Made by a program: the position numbers and the translations under genes. This document shows, piece after piece, positions 11,167 through 22,561 of a stretch of 64,000 nt of DNA. A model generated the notes under the pieces. That model was given only the letters and a program-made list of their open reading frames with translations. It was not told the origin of the DNA and did not search any database. Every line of letters starts with the position of its first letter. The first letter of the stretch is position 1. Source of the stretch: Posidonia oceanica (Eukaryota; Streptophyta; Magnoliopsida; Alismatales; Posidoniaceae); contig JAZBRS010000076.1 in assembly GCA_037176725.1 (NCBI GenBank), positions 125,073,001 through 125,137,000 on the forward strand, written 5' to 3'.

Positions 11167-13700
11167 TATAGACACCCCAATTTTGTAGTCTTTCGTCGGT
11201 GGTTTTCTCCTAAGGATGTGCTCGGTCGTGGCGGCCCACCTATTCACCAAACCCAAACCTAACCCCCATTTATTCATCCCAAACCAAGCCTAAACCCTAG
11301 CCTTGTCCAAAACTAAGTTTAAACCCAAGTCTTGTCCAAAACCAAGCCTAAACCCAAGCCTTTTCCCAAGTCAAGCCTAAACTCAACCCTTGTCCAAATC
11401 CAAGCTTTAACCCAACCCAAAAACCCAAAAATCCACCCAAACTCGTTGGACGCTGAGTCTTCCAGCGCCTTACGTATGACGCTGGAGATCACAACGTCCT
11501 ATGCCCCCACCCATTTTCCAGTGTAAAACGTTGAGTTCTATGCATCTTACATAAGACATTGAGGATTATAGCGTCTTACAAACTGAATTCAGTAGCTGCT
11601 AACAGAGCTTGATTTTTGGCTTCCAATTGATCCAGGGTGCAAAGACCCTTGTACCCCTCATCCAGAACCTTATCCTGGCCATGTCCCACGTCCCCTCATT
11701 TCCAATTCAGCTGTTTCACCCCATGCAACTAGTACAAAAGCCTTCTTCTTCCACGTACATAGGGGTCGGCAAACAGATTCCTTTGGCTTTTGGCTTCCAG
11801 AGCTCCACCAGTCAAAGACCACCTGAATTCTCACACCTCGAGCCTTCCCAGAGCCTCCCCAGAGCCTAGCCCAGCCTTCCCTAGCCACCACAGTCGTCGT
11901 CTGAGCCACTGCAACATCCAAGAGAGAGCCGCCTGCGTCGAGGAAGCAACACCAACCTTCACAACAAGTAAGTGCTCTGCTCACTTAGCTTAGAACCTTA
12001 CCTTTCATGTCGTGAATGCTTGTTATAATGCATGATATCTGAGATTGCTTGTGTTTTGCCACTATGTTGGCCGTTATTTCATTTTCTGATGATGGGTTCA
12101 CCGGCCATGTGAGACCGACGGCCACTAAGCATGGCCAGGAACTCCACCATCATTTAGTTTGCCTCCTAGGCCATTTCATGACCTCCCCAAGCCTCCACAA
12201 TGAGCCACAGTCGAGCACCGTGGGCTCTCAATCGTTTTAATGGCTGGAGAACCCATAGGATTCTGACGATAGGTAAGTGGAGGTGGGGGGAACGATTCTT
12301 ATGTCCATTTTTCATAATGAATGCACGTTTATGTTCGTGGATGCTTGTTCTTGCTTAAAGAATGCTTTTTGTTTCGTTTCGAATCGGTTTGAGAGGATTT
12401 TCAATCCAAAGTCTCTGTCAATGTGTAGGATGCTAAGCCTGGTGCGTCTTACGTAAGACGCAGCCAGGCTAGCGTCTTACACAACTGTTAAGTTTTCTGC
12501 ATGTTTTCTCTTGTAGAAATGTTTCAATGTTTTCTAATGTTTGATTCTTGATGCACATAGAGATTTTACTTCAACCCATTATGTTTGGCTTCATAAAATA
12601 TTTGGTACAGAGAGCATGCTTTTTTTCTAAGATTAAACCTAAAAAAACTATTTTTAGGTGTAAGACGTCCAATTTGCAGCATCTTACGTAAGACACATGC
12701 ATCCTAGCGTCTTACACCTTTGCCATGGCTTTTACAGAATTTTCACACATGCAGTCTTAATGTATTCTGTGATATGACATGTGATGCATGTAGTGGTTTT
12801 AATACTATTTCTTATCATGTTAGATTCATAAATCATTTGATATATGATGCATTTTTTCTAGGAGTTTTGCTTGAAAGTCTGCTTCTAGTTGTAAGACGTA
12901 GATAGTCATGCGTCTTATGTAAGACGCAAGCTATGCAGCATCTTACAACCCAGACAGTCATCTTTTCTATAATAATCTCTAAAAATGTTTAAAATGAATT
13001 TGGAAGTTGATTTTGGAATGCATATCCTGATTCTCCATCATTTTCCAGTTATATTTGATTCCCATGAGTAAAATAGGAGGTCTGTTAATTTCAGAGAAGC
13101 CATAATAAAATATCTGAGCTTTATGTGTTGGACGCAGGAATCATTGTGTCTTACATAAGACGCTGGGGATTCCAGCGTCTAACAGTTCCAATAAGCTGAA
13201 TTTTGATTTTAGCTTTTCAATCTTGATTCTGGACATGCATGTCCTTATTTTAATTACCAGTCTAATTTGCATGACTGTAGTAGCTACATGGCATTAAACT
13301 TTGATTTTTAGCATGTTTTTAATGGCATTCAACGTGTTTTACATGGCATAGCATTATCGCCCTTGAACGTACAGTAAATGGCATCATTGCCAACATTAGC
13401 CATAAATGAGCAAAATGACCCAAAAAGACCGACTCTCTCGGTCGCATAGGGGTGCCTAACACCTTCCCCATGCATAATAGGAGTTCTTACCCGTTCTCTG
13501 GCCCGCAATGACCTTATGTCATATCCATTGGTTTTATTTTATTATTTTTATGACATTTTCTTGTTTTCCTTGTCCTCCTGGTTTTATGAATAGACTAGGT
13601 GCCGACTCTAACGTTTTTGTTTTCTTTTCTTCAGCCTTCGCCCATTTTTTACATCTTTTTGCTGTGACCTGCCATTCAACAATCACGCCGTTCGGCTACA
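11167..13700 (+). mobile_element. LTR a, Ogre-like Ty3/gypsy (about 2.5 kb)
   Basis: Starts TATAGACACCCC (TGT mutated to TAT) after a polypurine tract. By comparison with F1, whose LTR ends ATCGCTACA, it probably ends CGGCTACA at 13700. It carries six copies of a palindromic composite (see 11444-13190). A candidate splice donor ACAA|GTAAGT lies at 11967/11968. The conserved block with GGGGTGCCTAACACCTTCCC is at about 13430-13515, then the box GGTGCCGACTC at about 13599. The open frames inside it show no protein similarity I recognise. The right boundary is inferred. Confidence 0.78.
11444..13190 (+). repeat. Six TTACGTAA-centred palindromic composites in LTR a
   Basis: Each composite is about 60 bp: an outer arm (TGTAAGACG-like), a central palindrome and an outer inverted arm (CGTCTTACA-like). 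Starts are about 11444, 11520, 12423, 12658, 12888 and 13125. The last four are evenly spaced at 230-237 bp. The copy at 12444-12461 has a perfect 18-bp palindrome, GCGTCTTACGTAAGACGC. A related composite lies at about 44052-44110 in an unrelated LTR. Confidence 0.85.
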
Positions 13701-14000
13701 TGGTTATAGTTGGTGCCAGGCCATATTAGCGGTAGATGTCTACCAATAGCAGGGGCAGCGAACAAAAGTTGCCAGCCAATAGATGGGCTTCGAGCATAGT
13801 GAAGTAGCCTTCGACGACATGGCGCCCATCGTTGTCTTTGCTAGTGGTCTGCATCCTGTAATCATCTAGGAACCGGTAGAGATCTCTAATCTCTTGGGTA
13901 AAGAAATTACATGGGAATCAGCTACAACGTTTGGGTAGTTAAAATTTGTAATTGATTCAATAATGTAAAATTGATTTAGATGATTGTCGAAATTACTCTA
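13701..14000. other. No recognisable feature
   Basis: Sequence just after the inferred end of LTR a. I see no coding signal, no second LTR and no target duplication that would close the element. Confidence 0.4.
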
Positions 14001-14660
14001 ACCATAGTTAGAACAACTTCAAAGATCATTGGAATGATTTCAACATCGACCAGGTTACTTCGGTGACCATTGAAGAAACTCTAGCAATGTTTGGTCACCA
14101 ACAAAATAATGTCATTGATAGTCAGAGTGATTTCGACGATGGCCAACCACTGTCAAAGTGGTTCTGACGATGATCATAGTGACTCCTTCCATCGTCAGAC
14201 TAATGTTGAGAATCATTGAAATGATTCTGGTGGTGATCGGAGTGACTCAACGATCACTGAAATCTCATCGACAATCATCGAAGTTGCTCTTGTGATCATT
14301 AGAGTAATTCTAGTGGTGGTCGGAGTTGCTCCGACAATCATCAAAGTAATCTCGGTGATGGCCAGAGTTGCTCCGGCAATCATCGAAGTAATCTCAGTGA
14401 TGGCCAGAGTTGCTACGGTGATCATCGAAGTAATCTCGGTGATGGCCAGAGTTGCTCCGGTGATTATTGGAGTAATCTGGATGATGGCTGGAGTTGCTTC
14501 GACAATCACTAAAGTGATTTCAATGATTGTAGGAGTAATTGTAGTGGTGTTTGGAGTTGTTCCGATGATAGTTGAAATAATTCCACTCATGGCCAGAGTT
14601 TTTATTATTATTGCTCAAGTAAGTTTGACGATGACCGGTGTGATTCTGGTGGTGGTAGCG
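14000..14660 (+). repeat. 42-bp minisatellite
   Basis: Imperfect units of about 42 bp, best preserved at 14290-14510, of the type ATCATCGAAGTAATCTCGG followed by TGATGGCCAGAGTTGCTCC. The left part is strongly decayed. Because 42 is a multiple of three, both strands show long open frames of repeating Val/Ile- or Thr/Ile-rich peptides; I treat these as artefacts. Confidence 0.8.
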
Positions 14661-14699
14661 ACTTTTGTGTACGCCAATGTTGTTAGCTTCGACAACTAG

Positions 14700-14885
14700 G
14701 AAAAGCTTTGTAATTAGATTGTCACCAATTTTGATGTAATTGAATTACACTCAAATGAGGTAATTGGATTACAGAGATAATCCAATTACGATGTCTATTT
14801 TGATGATCAAATATCGTAATTAAAGGTGGAATGTAATTGGATTGCATTACATCCCTTAATCAGAGCCAACCAAACATAGTCCTAG
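14700..14885. mobile_element. Possible MITE-like remnant
   Basis: Repeated inverted segments of the type GTAATTGGATTAC and TAATCCAATTAC, ending in GCCAACCAAACATAG, a style common at the ends of small plant DNA transposons. I could not define terminal inverted repeats or a target duplication. Confidence 0.35.
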
Positions 14886-16070
14886 TGTATTATACCATCT
14901 TTCATCACTTTAATGGTTGAAGTTTACCAAATTCTATTACAACATAGGATAAAGGGGTTAATGTTGTTAAAATTTAAGTCACATTGGAATTTTGAATTAA
15001 ATTATTTCCTTTATTTGTATTCTAAAATATGAATATCCAATATATAAACTAAATGTTTAATCCTACCGCCATAAACATAAAAAAAATTGACTACTATCAC
15101 TTAGAAGAATCCTAAATATGGAAATAATAAAACCTTAAGTATTTCAATTGAGAATCCTATACATATTTCATTAACATCATTAAAACTAAATAGGAGAAGT
15201 AGAATACTACACTAGAATAGAAGAAGACATGCAAAAAGAGAAAATTAACTCAATTATTTCATATTGCTAACTATATTTCATCAAAAAAATTAAAAGCAAA
15301 ATTGATAATAAAAAATGTTAAAAGATGAACTATTATTAAAATAATAATAATAATAGTAATAATAGTATGCAACTAAAAATCTAAACTATTACAAATAACA
15401 CAATAAAAACAAGAAAACAAAAGAAAAACTTACCTCATATATATTATTACTTTAATATCCTAACAACATTTTATAAAAAGCAATATGATTAGAAAAATCA
15501 AAATATTAAAATTTAAATATTTCTATAAATAGAAAAATATTCAAACTTCACACTTACTGTTGGCTCATTCCAAAATATTAATTTCGATACAAATAAAAGA
15601 AATAATAAATAAGAAAAATACAACTATTATCAATATTGAACCTACACATGGGTAGCATGTGCATGTAAATTAGTTAGTTAAAAAGTAAAAAGACGAAACA
15701 TTTCTCATGTGAGAAATATTAAATTCAACAACTGAAACTTGGGATCTTTTATACGGAGGGAAAATACTAAATGGATTGAAAGCATAATAAACATTAAAAA
15801 AAACTTAAAACCATAGTGACTTTAAAGACACTTGCGACAACATTTGAAAATTTAAGAAAGTTGTCAACTTTGAGTAGTAGTAGTACGCCTCACAATGAAA
15901 CAATGAGCTTTAGCATTAACTAATCAATGTTGTTCCCAAAAACAAATAGCGCCGTGGTTGACTTGGAGATCATAAATTCAGTGGAATTCAGAAGAAAGGA
16001 AATTAAAATAAATCCGAAGACAAGAAATGGGGAAGAAAGAGGTAAGCAAGTCGGACCTCAACCCCACCTC
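14886..16070. other. AT-rich intergenic DNA upstream of the VAP4 gene
   Basis: Very AT-rich, with short ATA and AAT runs (for example 15335-15365) and no open frame worth reporting. It probably holds the distal promoter of the gene at 16250. Confidence 0.55.
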
Positions 16071-16077
16071 TTAAATA
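16071..16077 (+). promoter_or_regulatory. TATA-like box of the VAP4 gene
   Basis: TTAAATA lies 173 bp before the start codon. A transcription start near 16100 would give a 5' UTR of about 150 nt. The intervening sequence is rich in CCACC, a common pattern in plant leaders. Inferred from position only. Confidence 0.4.
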
Positions 16078-16249
16078 CAGTCCAATCCTTCCTTTGAGAT
16101 CCGACCTGTCATCACTGCCACCACCATGCCCACCGCCACCGCCACCCAACCACCTCCACTTCCACCACCGGAGAAGTAGAAGAATCCAACGTTCTAGGAA
16201 AATCTACACTTGGCTCGTTGCCATATGTAGTCATCCTTTTGTTGGTGCC

Positions 16250-18846
16250 ATGGCAATAGCTGACGGGGACTCTGCAGGTTCTGGGGTCTCCGAGAGTAAG
16301 GTGAGAAGTCTCTGCAAGATGCCCTTCTGGCATACTGGCGGCGGCGGCGGAGGGAATGTTGGGACCTCGAGTACATCCAACTCCTCCTCTAGTTTGACCC
16401 ACCACCACCACCACCAGCACCACCACCACAACAGTCATGGGCATGGAGGTCATGGGGTTGGGGCTGGGAGCTTCGATGGGTCGAGTCGACAGCAGCAGAG
16501 TGGTGGAACCTCTGTCTCTTCTGTGGCAAGGTCGTTGCTTCCCAAGAGACGCCGCCTCCGGCTGGATCCGGCCACCAAGCTCTACTTTCCATGTGAGTTC
16601 TGTCGCTTCCTTGCTAGTTGTAAGGGGTTTGGTGAATTGGGTTTTCTGTTTTTTTTATCTCCATTTCCTCTTCTGGGATTTACTTGTATAGTTTGCGATC
16701 TGGTAGTATGGTGTTTTTTTTTTTTTGCAAACGGTAAGCGTAGTATGGTGTTTGTTATTGTTATTGTTTGAACCATTTGTGGTGTGTGTTTGGCGATTTG
16801 GTGGATTGAGGTATATGGCAGTTTGGGGCCTCTTTATTGTGTGATCTGGTGATGTTCTGGTGGGTTTGGTTCTGAATTATGGTTTATTGATTTGGGTCTG
16901 TTGGTGTTATATGATATTACTCAAACTATTACTTCAATATTTACTAGATTTGGACAGTTCATGCTTATTTTGACAGTTATTATGGGAAAATGGAAGTCCT
17001 TTATGTAGTTAGATCAACAAATTGGCCCTTTGGTTTGTTTATGTTCCTCTTTGCAGATCTGTTTTACCAACAGGCTACGTAGTTCTCTAATTAGTTTTTT
17101 TTGTTTCTGTTTGGATTTCCTTTCTTAGTAATTTCCTTTCTTAGTTTTTTTGTTCTATTTGTATTTCTTTCTTCGCTATTGTTTTCAAGTCGGGGGTTTT
17201 TTAATTTCTTCAGTTGTATTAGATATTCTTCAATTTATACCGGTTATTGTCAAAAAGAAGTGAAATTCTTACTGTAATGTCTGACAGCTAGTAAAACGAC
17301 AACTTCCACTAGTGTCCTAGTCGTCGATATTGAATTACGATCTGGATTGTTTAGCACTCCAGTAGCTTTATAATCCCTTTTTATACTCTCATCTTATCTA
17401 AACCTTTCCGGGGTCCAGCAGTTATTCTTTTTGCCCTTGTTTAAAATTCCTTCTGTTTACTTTTTTTAATTAAATAGTTTGCTTTCCTTCTCTATCTTGA
17501 TCTCCATTCTTGGATCATTTTGTTATAGATGAACCCGGCAAACAGGTGAGGAGTGCCATCCGGATAAAGAATACCAGCAAGTCTCATGTTGCTTTCAAGG
17601 TAGGCGGGAGTCTCGTAAAAGTTCAAGAAATAATAGACGATGCTTTCATGGTTTTCACTTGTTTTATTCTTGGCTAGACTATGGACAACATTTCTACTGC
17701 CACTGATTATTCTAATTATTAAAAAAATCTTGCTCTTAGAATTTCTTCTATCATTGTTAGTTTCCAGAAATTTTTATTTATTTTTGGCATATTAACAAAG
17801 TTCTCCTTGTTCATGGACATAGTTTCAAACAACTGCACCAAAGAGCTGCTTCATGCGTCCTCCTGGATGTATACTTGCTCCTGGTGAGAGTATCATAGCA
17901 ACTGGTACTGTAACAATATCCTCTTATCAATTGTATTCACTTATTGCTTATGTGCTTGTGGGAGCACACTTGCTTCTTGATACCTTAACCAAGTTCCTTT
18001 TTCTGTTGGCAGTTTTTAAGTTTGTTGAGCATCCAGAGAACAATGAGAAACAACCTGACCAAAAGTGCAAAGTGAAGTTTAAAATTGTTAGTTTGAAAGT
18101 GAAAGGACCAATGGAGTATGTACCAGAACTGGTAAGTTCAAATTATGCATTCTACTTGATTTTCTTTGAGTATCATGCCCATGTCCCTTGGAAGATAAGT
18201 GGTGTCCCCAAGACCCCAACCTTTCTTGAATTATTGATATTGTAGTGGATATTTTAGAGTCCTCTTGAGTTTTTTTTTATCTTCCTTGTTGTGATCTTCT
18301 TCTATGTTTTCTTAGTCATAAATAGAGTAGAATTCCATGTGTAATTTATTTAGTTCATGCATATGTTACATTTTTCCTATTCACAAAACGATGATATACG
18401 TTTTTGTTGTGTTGCAGTTTGATGAGCAAAAGGATCAGATAGCAGTAGAACAAATCCTAAGGGTTGTTTTCTTGGACCCAGAGAAGCCTTGTTCTGTATG
18501 TCTGATGGCATTTTATATTGTTTGCTACTGAGAATTCAAGGTTTGTGAGTATTCTAATTTATTCCATGTTTGTTTCTTTAAAGCAAATGGATAAACTGAA
18601 GCGGCAGTTAGCTGAGGCCGAGGCAGCACTTGAGGCTCGTAAGAAACCTCCCGAGGAGAATGGTCCACGAATTGTTGGTGAAGGACTTGTCATAGATGAA
18701 TGGGTAATGATAGATTTTCAGTCTTTTTATTTTCTCATTTTGGAGGTGCAGACCTAAATTTTGTGATCATATTTTACCATTTTCAGAAAGAACGAAGGGA
18801 AAGATATCTTGCTAGGCAGCAGGGTGAAGCGGTTGATTCTGCATAA
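16250..18846 (+). CDS. VAP4-2-like: Vesicle-associated protein 4-type (MSP domain) protein, 7 exons, 290 aa
   Basis: Exons by GT-AG fit: 16250-16592, 17529-17599, 17823-17904, 18013-18131, 18418-18495, 18584-18703, 18787-18846 (873 nt with stop). Phases agree throughout and no frame is broken. The ATG at 16250 is the first in-frame ATG of exon 1. Protein: a Gly/Ser-rich N-terminus with a His tract at residues 51-60, a basic run (KRRRLRLD) at 99-106, a major-sperm-protein fold at about 103-231 (LDPATKLYFP, then IRIKNTS, FKTTAPK-like FQTTAPK, MRPPGCILAPGE), a coiled-coil (KLKRQLAEAEAALEARKK) at about 235-252, and a conserved C-terminus (GLVIDEWKERRERYLARQQ). No transmembrane segment is visible. 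Known: VAP proteins bind FFAT-type motifs at ER contact sites; the plant VAP4 group matches this layout and length and lacks the tail anchor. Inference: cytosolic or membrane-peripheral adaptor. It is the only intact host gene here. Confidence 0.95.
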
Positions 18847-19408
18847 GGTTAAGGTTGCTGTTGGTTTAAGCTTTCTTTTGCTTAATGAAGTGATTTCCTT
18901 GTGTAATTTTTAGAGGATGAAGGTGCACTTTTGTACTTCCGTTCTGTTCAACACATATTCATGGGGGGCTGTTGTTTATGGTTGCTCATCTAGAAAAGAA
19001 ATAATATGCTTTAATAGCATGGACCTTCAAGGTTTGTTGTACTGGTCGGCATGTTTTCCTCTTGTAGATAATGGGTATTCTCTTATTATGAAATAATACT
19101 ATTAATCCTGATACATGAGATGCTAAGTCCATTTCTCACAAAGCATGGTTCATTCAGTATGTGACCATTACGCAGTTGCTGGTTCGAATTTTAATAGGTG
19201 TAAAACTTTTGTTTTTTTGTTATGAAGTCATCTCTCTTTTAAATGATGGAAGTGGGATTCTCTTGAAAGACCATTGAGAGGTGTTCTTACACATTTTCTA
19301 GACAAGAAACGCAAGTAGATATGGTTTTTGCCATTTTTCTTTACATGTTTTATAGGTGATATGTTTGAATAAGCATGTCATTCTCTTGAAAGTCCATAAT
19401 TTTTCGGC
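18847..19408 (+). other. 3' UTR and downstream flank of the VAP4 gene
   Basis: T-rich sequence after the TAA, with TGTAATTTTTAG at about 18902 and AATAAT-type near-signals at about 18999 and 19090 that could serve in polyadenylation. The LTR at 19409 starts about 560 bp past the stop. A GGTTCGAAT box at about 19180 resembles a pol III B box, but no A box or SINE body is clear. Confidence 0.45.
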
Positions 19409-19772
19409 TGTAGATACCTTGATTATGAGGTCGTTTGTTGATGGACTTTTGTGGAAGAGTTTGCCCCAGTTGCTACGATGTCCTAGCATCACAAATCCAT
19501 CTAGTATCAATATATTCAAAATTGTTAGTCTTGAATACCTTAAGTCCATTTATGGTCAAACACTGATGAAACAAGACAATATCCAAGCTATAGGCCCAAA
19601 AAGTAGGATTGGCGTGGCCTAACAACGTACAAAAGAGATGGGTGTATCATATGCGTATCTCCAGTGCATGTCCATGGCACGGGTTAGTGGTGCGTAATCC
19701 TAGTGTAGTGTCTTGAGCTAGTTGGCTACTGAAAGAGATTTAATGGTCAAATTACATTTGGATGATCGTTTC

Positions 19773-20655
19773 TGTGGATGTGGATTTGGGAGTGTTTAGA
19801 TGAAGATGATAGTGTTTCTACGATGTCGTCAATTTGTTGTGATCGTCAGTCGTCAATTTACAATGTTAGTTGACAAAATGTTTGGGGGAAATATGGATGA
19901 TGTGGGTCGTTGACTTATTGAATCAACGACAGAATGTCGTCCAGCGGCGTCTTTGTGCTGCGTGAGATATTCCTTTCTTTTAAAACAAATAAGAGTAGAT
20001 CTAGGTAAGTTCGGGTGTAGTAAACAAATCAGATAAACAAGAAATAACATAGATAAATGAATATAATACTAACCGGAGGTGGTTCTCTGCATGTATATAC
20101 TATAGGTCCTAATTAAGGAATGCAAATGAAATAAAATAGAATGGAAGAAATACTTCCTTTACTCGTGTTTTATGGCATGGAGTGAGGAAGTGGAGGCACG
20201 GTTGGAGTTCTGGTTAGGCTCAGGTTCTCTAGAATCTAGGTTTGATAATGATCTCTGGGATTTAAGATTTCTCAATGGATTTTGGACAAGATAAGGATTA
20301 GAGATCTCTCAGAACCTCTCTCTTAATCTAGGAAGACCTCTCTAGCTCTCAGAAATAGTTTCTCATTTTTTGATCTGTCTCCCATTGAGCATTGACTCTC
20401 GGACTCTATTTATAGATGTATGGGGACACGAGTGGATCAGATCTAGGAAGTTTTTAGAAAAATTAGATATTTATAGCGAGTCGCCTATTTGACCTGTGAC
20501 AAGCACAAATATCTCAAATTAATGATGTAGAGGCATGCTGATCGAGTCAAAGAAGGGTTCACGTCAGCAAGTCGCTGCTGGAATAGGCGCTTAAGACTCA
20601 GATATTCTCTTTTGATCAAGTCAAAGAAAGGTCTACGTCAGCAAGTCGTCGTTCT
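19773..20655 (-). repeat. E3 3' LTR remnant
   Basis: Matches 23999-24890 base for base with scattered, mostly transition differences (about 10% by eye). It includes the inverted TATA box at 20407-20414. Similarity stops near 20655, where internal sequence begins, so roughly the first 900 bp of this LTR (element sense) is missing. Confidence 0.82.
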
Positions 20656-21176
20656 TTAAGGGCATGTCCATTGTTTTGATGATAAAGACAATGCATGGAC
20701 ATGTCAACATTGGGAGGACTTGGCCTGGGCTCGTGGAGTTGTAGATCTCTACTTTCAACCAACATCCTGAATACGTTGTGGATTGATTCTGGAAGTGGAG
20801 GATAATTTTACCTTTAGGGGTTTTTGTAGCTTTGTGGTGAAGGAACGTTATTGTAGCTCCCCTGTCCCTGCCGTTGCCCTTAGTATCCATTGTTTGTCCA
20901 TCCTTGTTGGGCATGTATTGGGTAATCAAAAGGCTGTTGTTGTTGGCACTGCTGGCATTGTTTCTGTTGTTGGTGTTGTATTGGCTGCACTAACTGTCCC
21001 TAGTACTGTACTGGTTGCCCTTGATACTGATACCCCGACTGGTATTGAATTGATTGCTTCGGGTATTGCATTGATTGATCTTGGGCCAGAATTGGGTACT
21101 CAGACTGGTATTGGAGATTTCTCCCTCTTTTCTGCCTCTACTGAGTTGAAACTTGTGTCATGTCACCAGTGATCCC

Positions 21177-22561
21177 CTAAAGTGTATAGCCAGAGGTCTT
21201 CTTCTTGCTCCTTCCCTCAGGCTCTAAGAATGGTAGGTCTTCCTTGTTGTAGAAGATCTTTGCAGCATACTCGTACAGTTGAGGGTATGTTTGGAGGTCA
21301 TTAATCAGTAGCTCCGTTCTGAGTGCTCTTGTAGTGTTTCGGGTAATGACCTCAACTGCCTGCCTTTCAGGAATGTAGCATTTGGACCTTGCAGCCATGT
21401 CCCTCCAGTTGCTTGCAAAAGTGGTAAATTCGTCATCAGGTTTCATATTTTCGGCGAGGAGGTCGCCTATTATGGGCTCGTGCTGGATGTGAAGGTCGTA
21501 TTGGAGCAGAAATTTTTCCTAGACCATCTTGAAGTTACTGAGATTATATGCTGTGAGTGTGTTAAACCATCTCAGTGCTTTTTCCTCCAGATTCTTGAAG
21601 AAGAGATCGATAGTAAGCCCGTTGTCATAATGGTAGGGCAGAACATCCATAGCGAAGGTGGTTAGATGACCTCTTGGATCCCTTGTTCCATTGTATTTCC
21701 TCATTTTTGATATTTTAAACCCAGGTTGAAGAATGAAACGAGGAAATTTGAATGTGTCGAATCCTACCAGGGCTTTAGATGTAACCTCTGTCTCGGTTAG
21801 TGCCTTTGAGATCATTCTCTTGATGTCCAGTCTTAGTGCAGTCTGTTGTCCCTGGTTTAGGAATCCATGGTTTTGGTGGTATTGTGATGGAAGAGGGTTA
21901 TATAGTGGAGAGAAGGGTAGGGATTGAGGTGGAGTGTAGTATGACTGTTTGAGAATGGTGATTGGGTGGTCCTTGGATATTGTGGTTGGTGGTAGGTTGT
22001 TGGGGATGACATGGTTTGATGCATTGGAGGATAGGTTGGAGTTGCGTGGTATTGTGCGAATGGACTTTGAGTAGAGTAGTTTACTGTAGGGTTTGGTATG
22101 CCATGGGTGTAAGTTGGTGTGGCTACTGGGCCTTAGTAAGAGTTTGGGAAGGAAGGTCCATGGGCGGACGAGGGGTGATGCCGTGTCAGAAATTGGTAGA
22201 TCTCGTTAGTTGCTTCCTCAGATAGATGGGAAGCAGTCGATGTAGGCGGCACTATGTGGGAGATTATCCTAGGAAGTATGTGTTCCAATGGGATACTCCA
22301 TGGTTGAGAATGGCTTATTTCTCTTTCCCCTCATGTTTCCTCTTCATAGGATAGATTTTTATTGAAATTTGGCAAAAAGAATACGGAAGTGGGGCCTCCA
22401 TAGGAGTAGTCATGGAATGGATGTATGGGGGAACCGGTGATGACCCATTTGTTATGAGAAGTTGGGAGTTTCTGGCTCTTCTGCATGTGACATTGGAGTA
22501 CTAAAAAGAAATTCATGTTGGCCCTTGGAACTGTTTGCAGAAGTTGAGGTAGATGACACAT
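21177..22561 (-). pseudogene. Ty3/gypsy gag remnant of E3
   Basis: Minus-strand gag polyprotein. The core at 21815-21177 contains KYNGTRDPRGHLTTFAMDV, the ALRWFNTL segment and FASNWRDMA, typical of the retrotransposon gag capsid family (Pfam Retrotrans_gag type). A single in-frame TAG (about 21516-21518) divides the core into two open segments in the same frame. The N-terminal part (about 22561-21820) is Pro/His/Ser/Thr-rich with several stops. Downstream, at 21170-20870, the frame turns Gln/Tyr-rich, a style seen in Tat/Ogre gag C-termini. Known role: capsid formation around element RNA. Inference: inactive remnant, since it has stops and no partner pol. Confidence 0.85.

Noticed and set aside
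14213..14699. Long open frames on both strands with repeating Val/Ile/Thr peptides, looking like a membrane protein
   Set aside because: The 42-bp period is a multiple of three, which keeps frames open on both strands. No start context, no conservation cue.
19160..19205. SINE with pol III B box (GGTTCGAAT)
   Set aside because: No A box at the right distance, no poly-A end and no target duplication.
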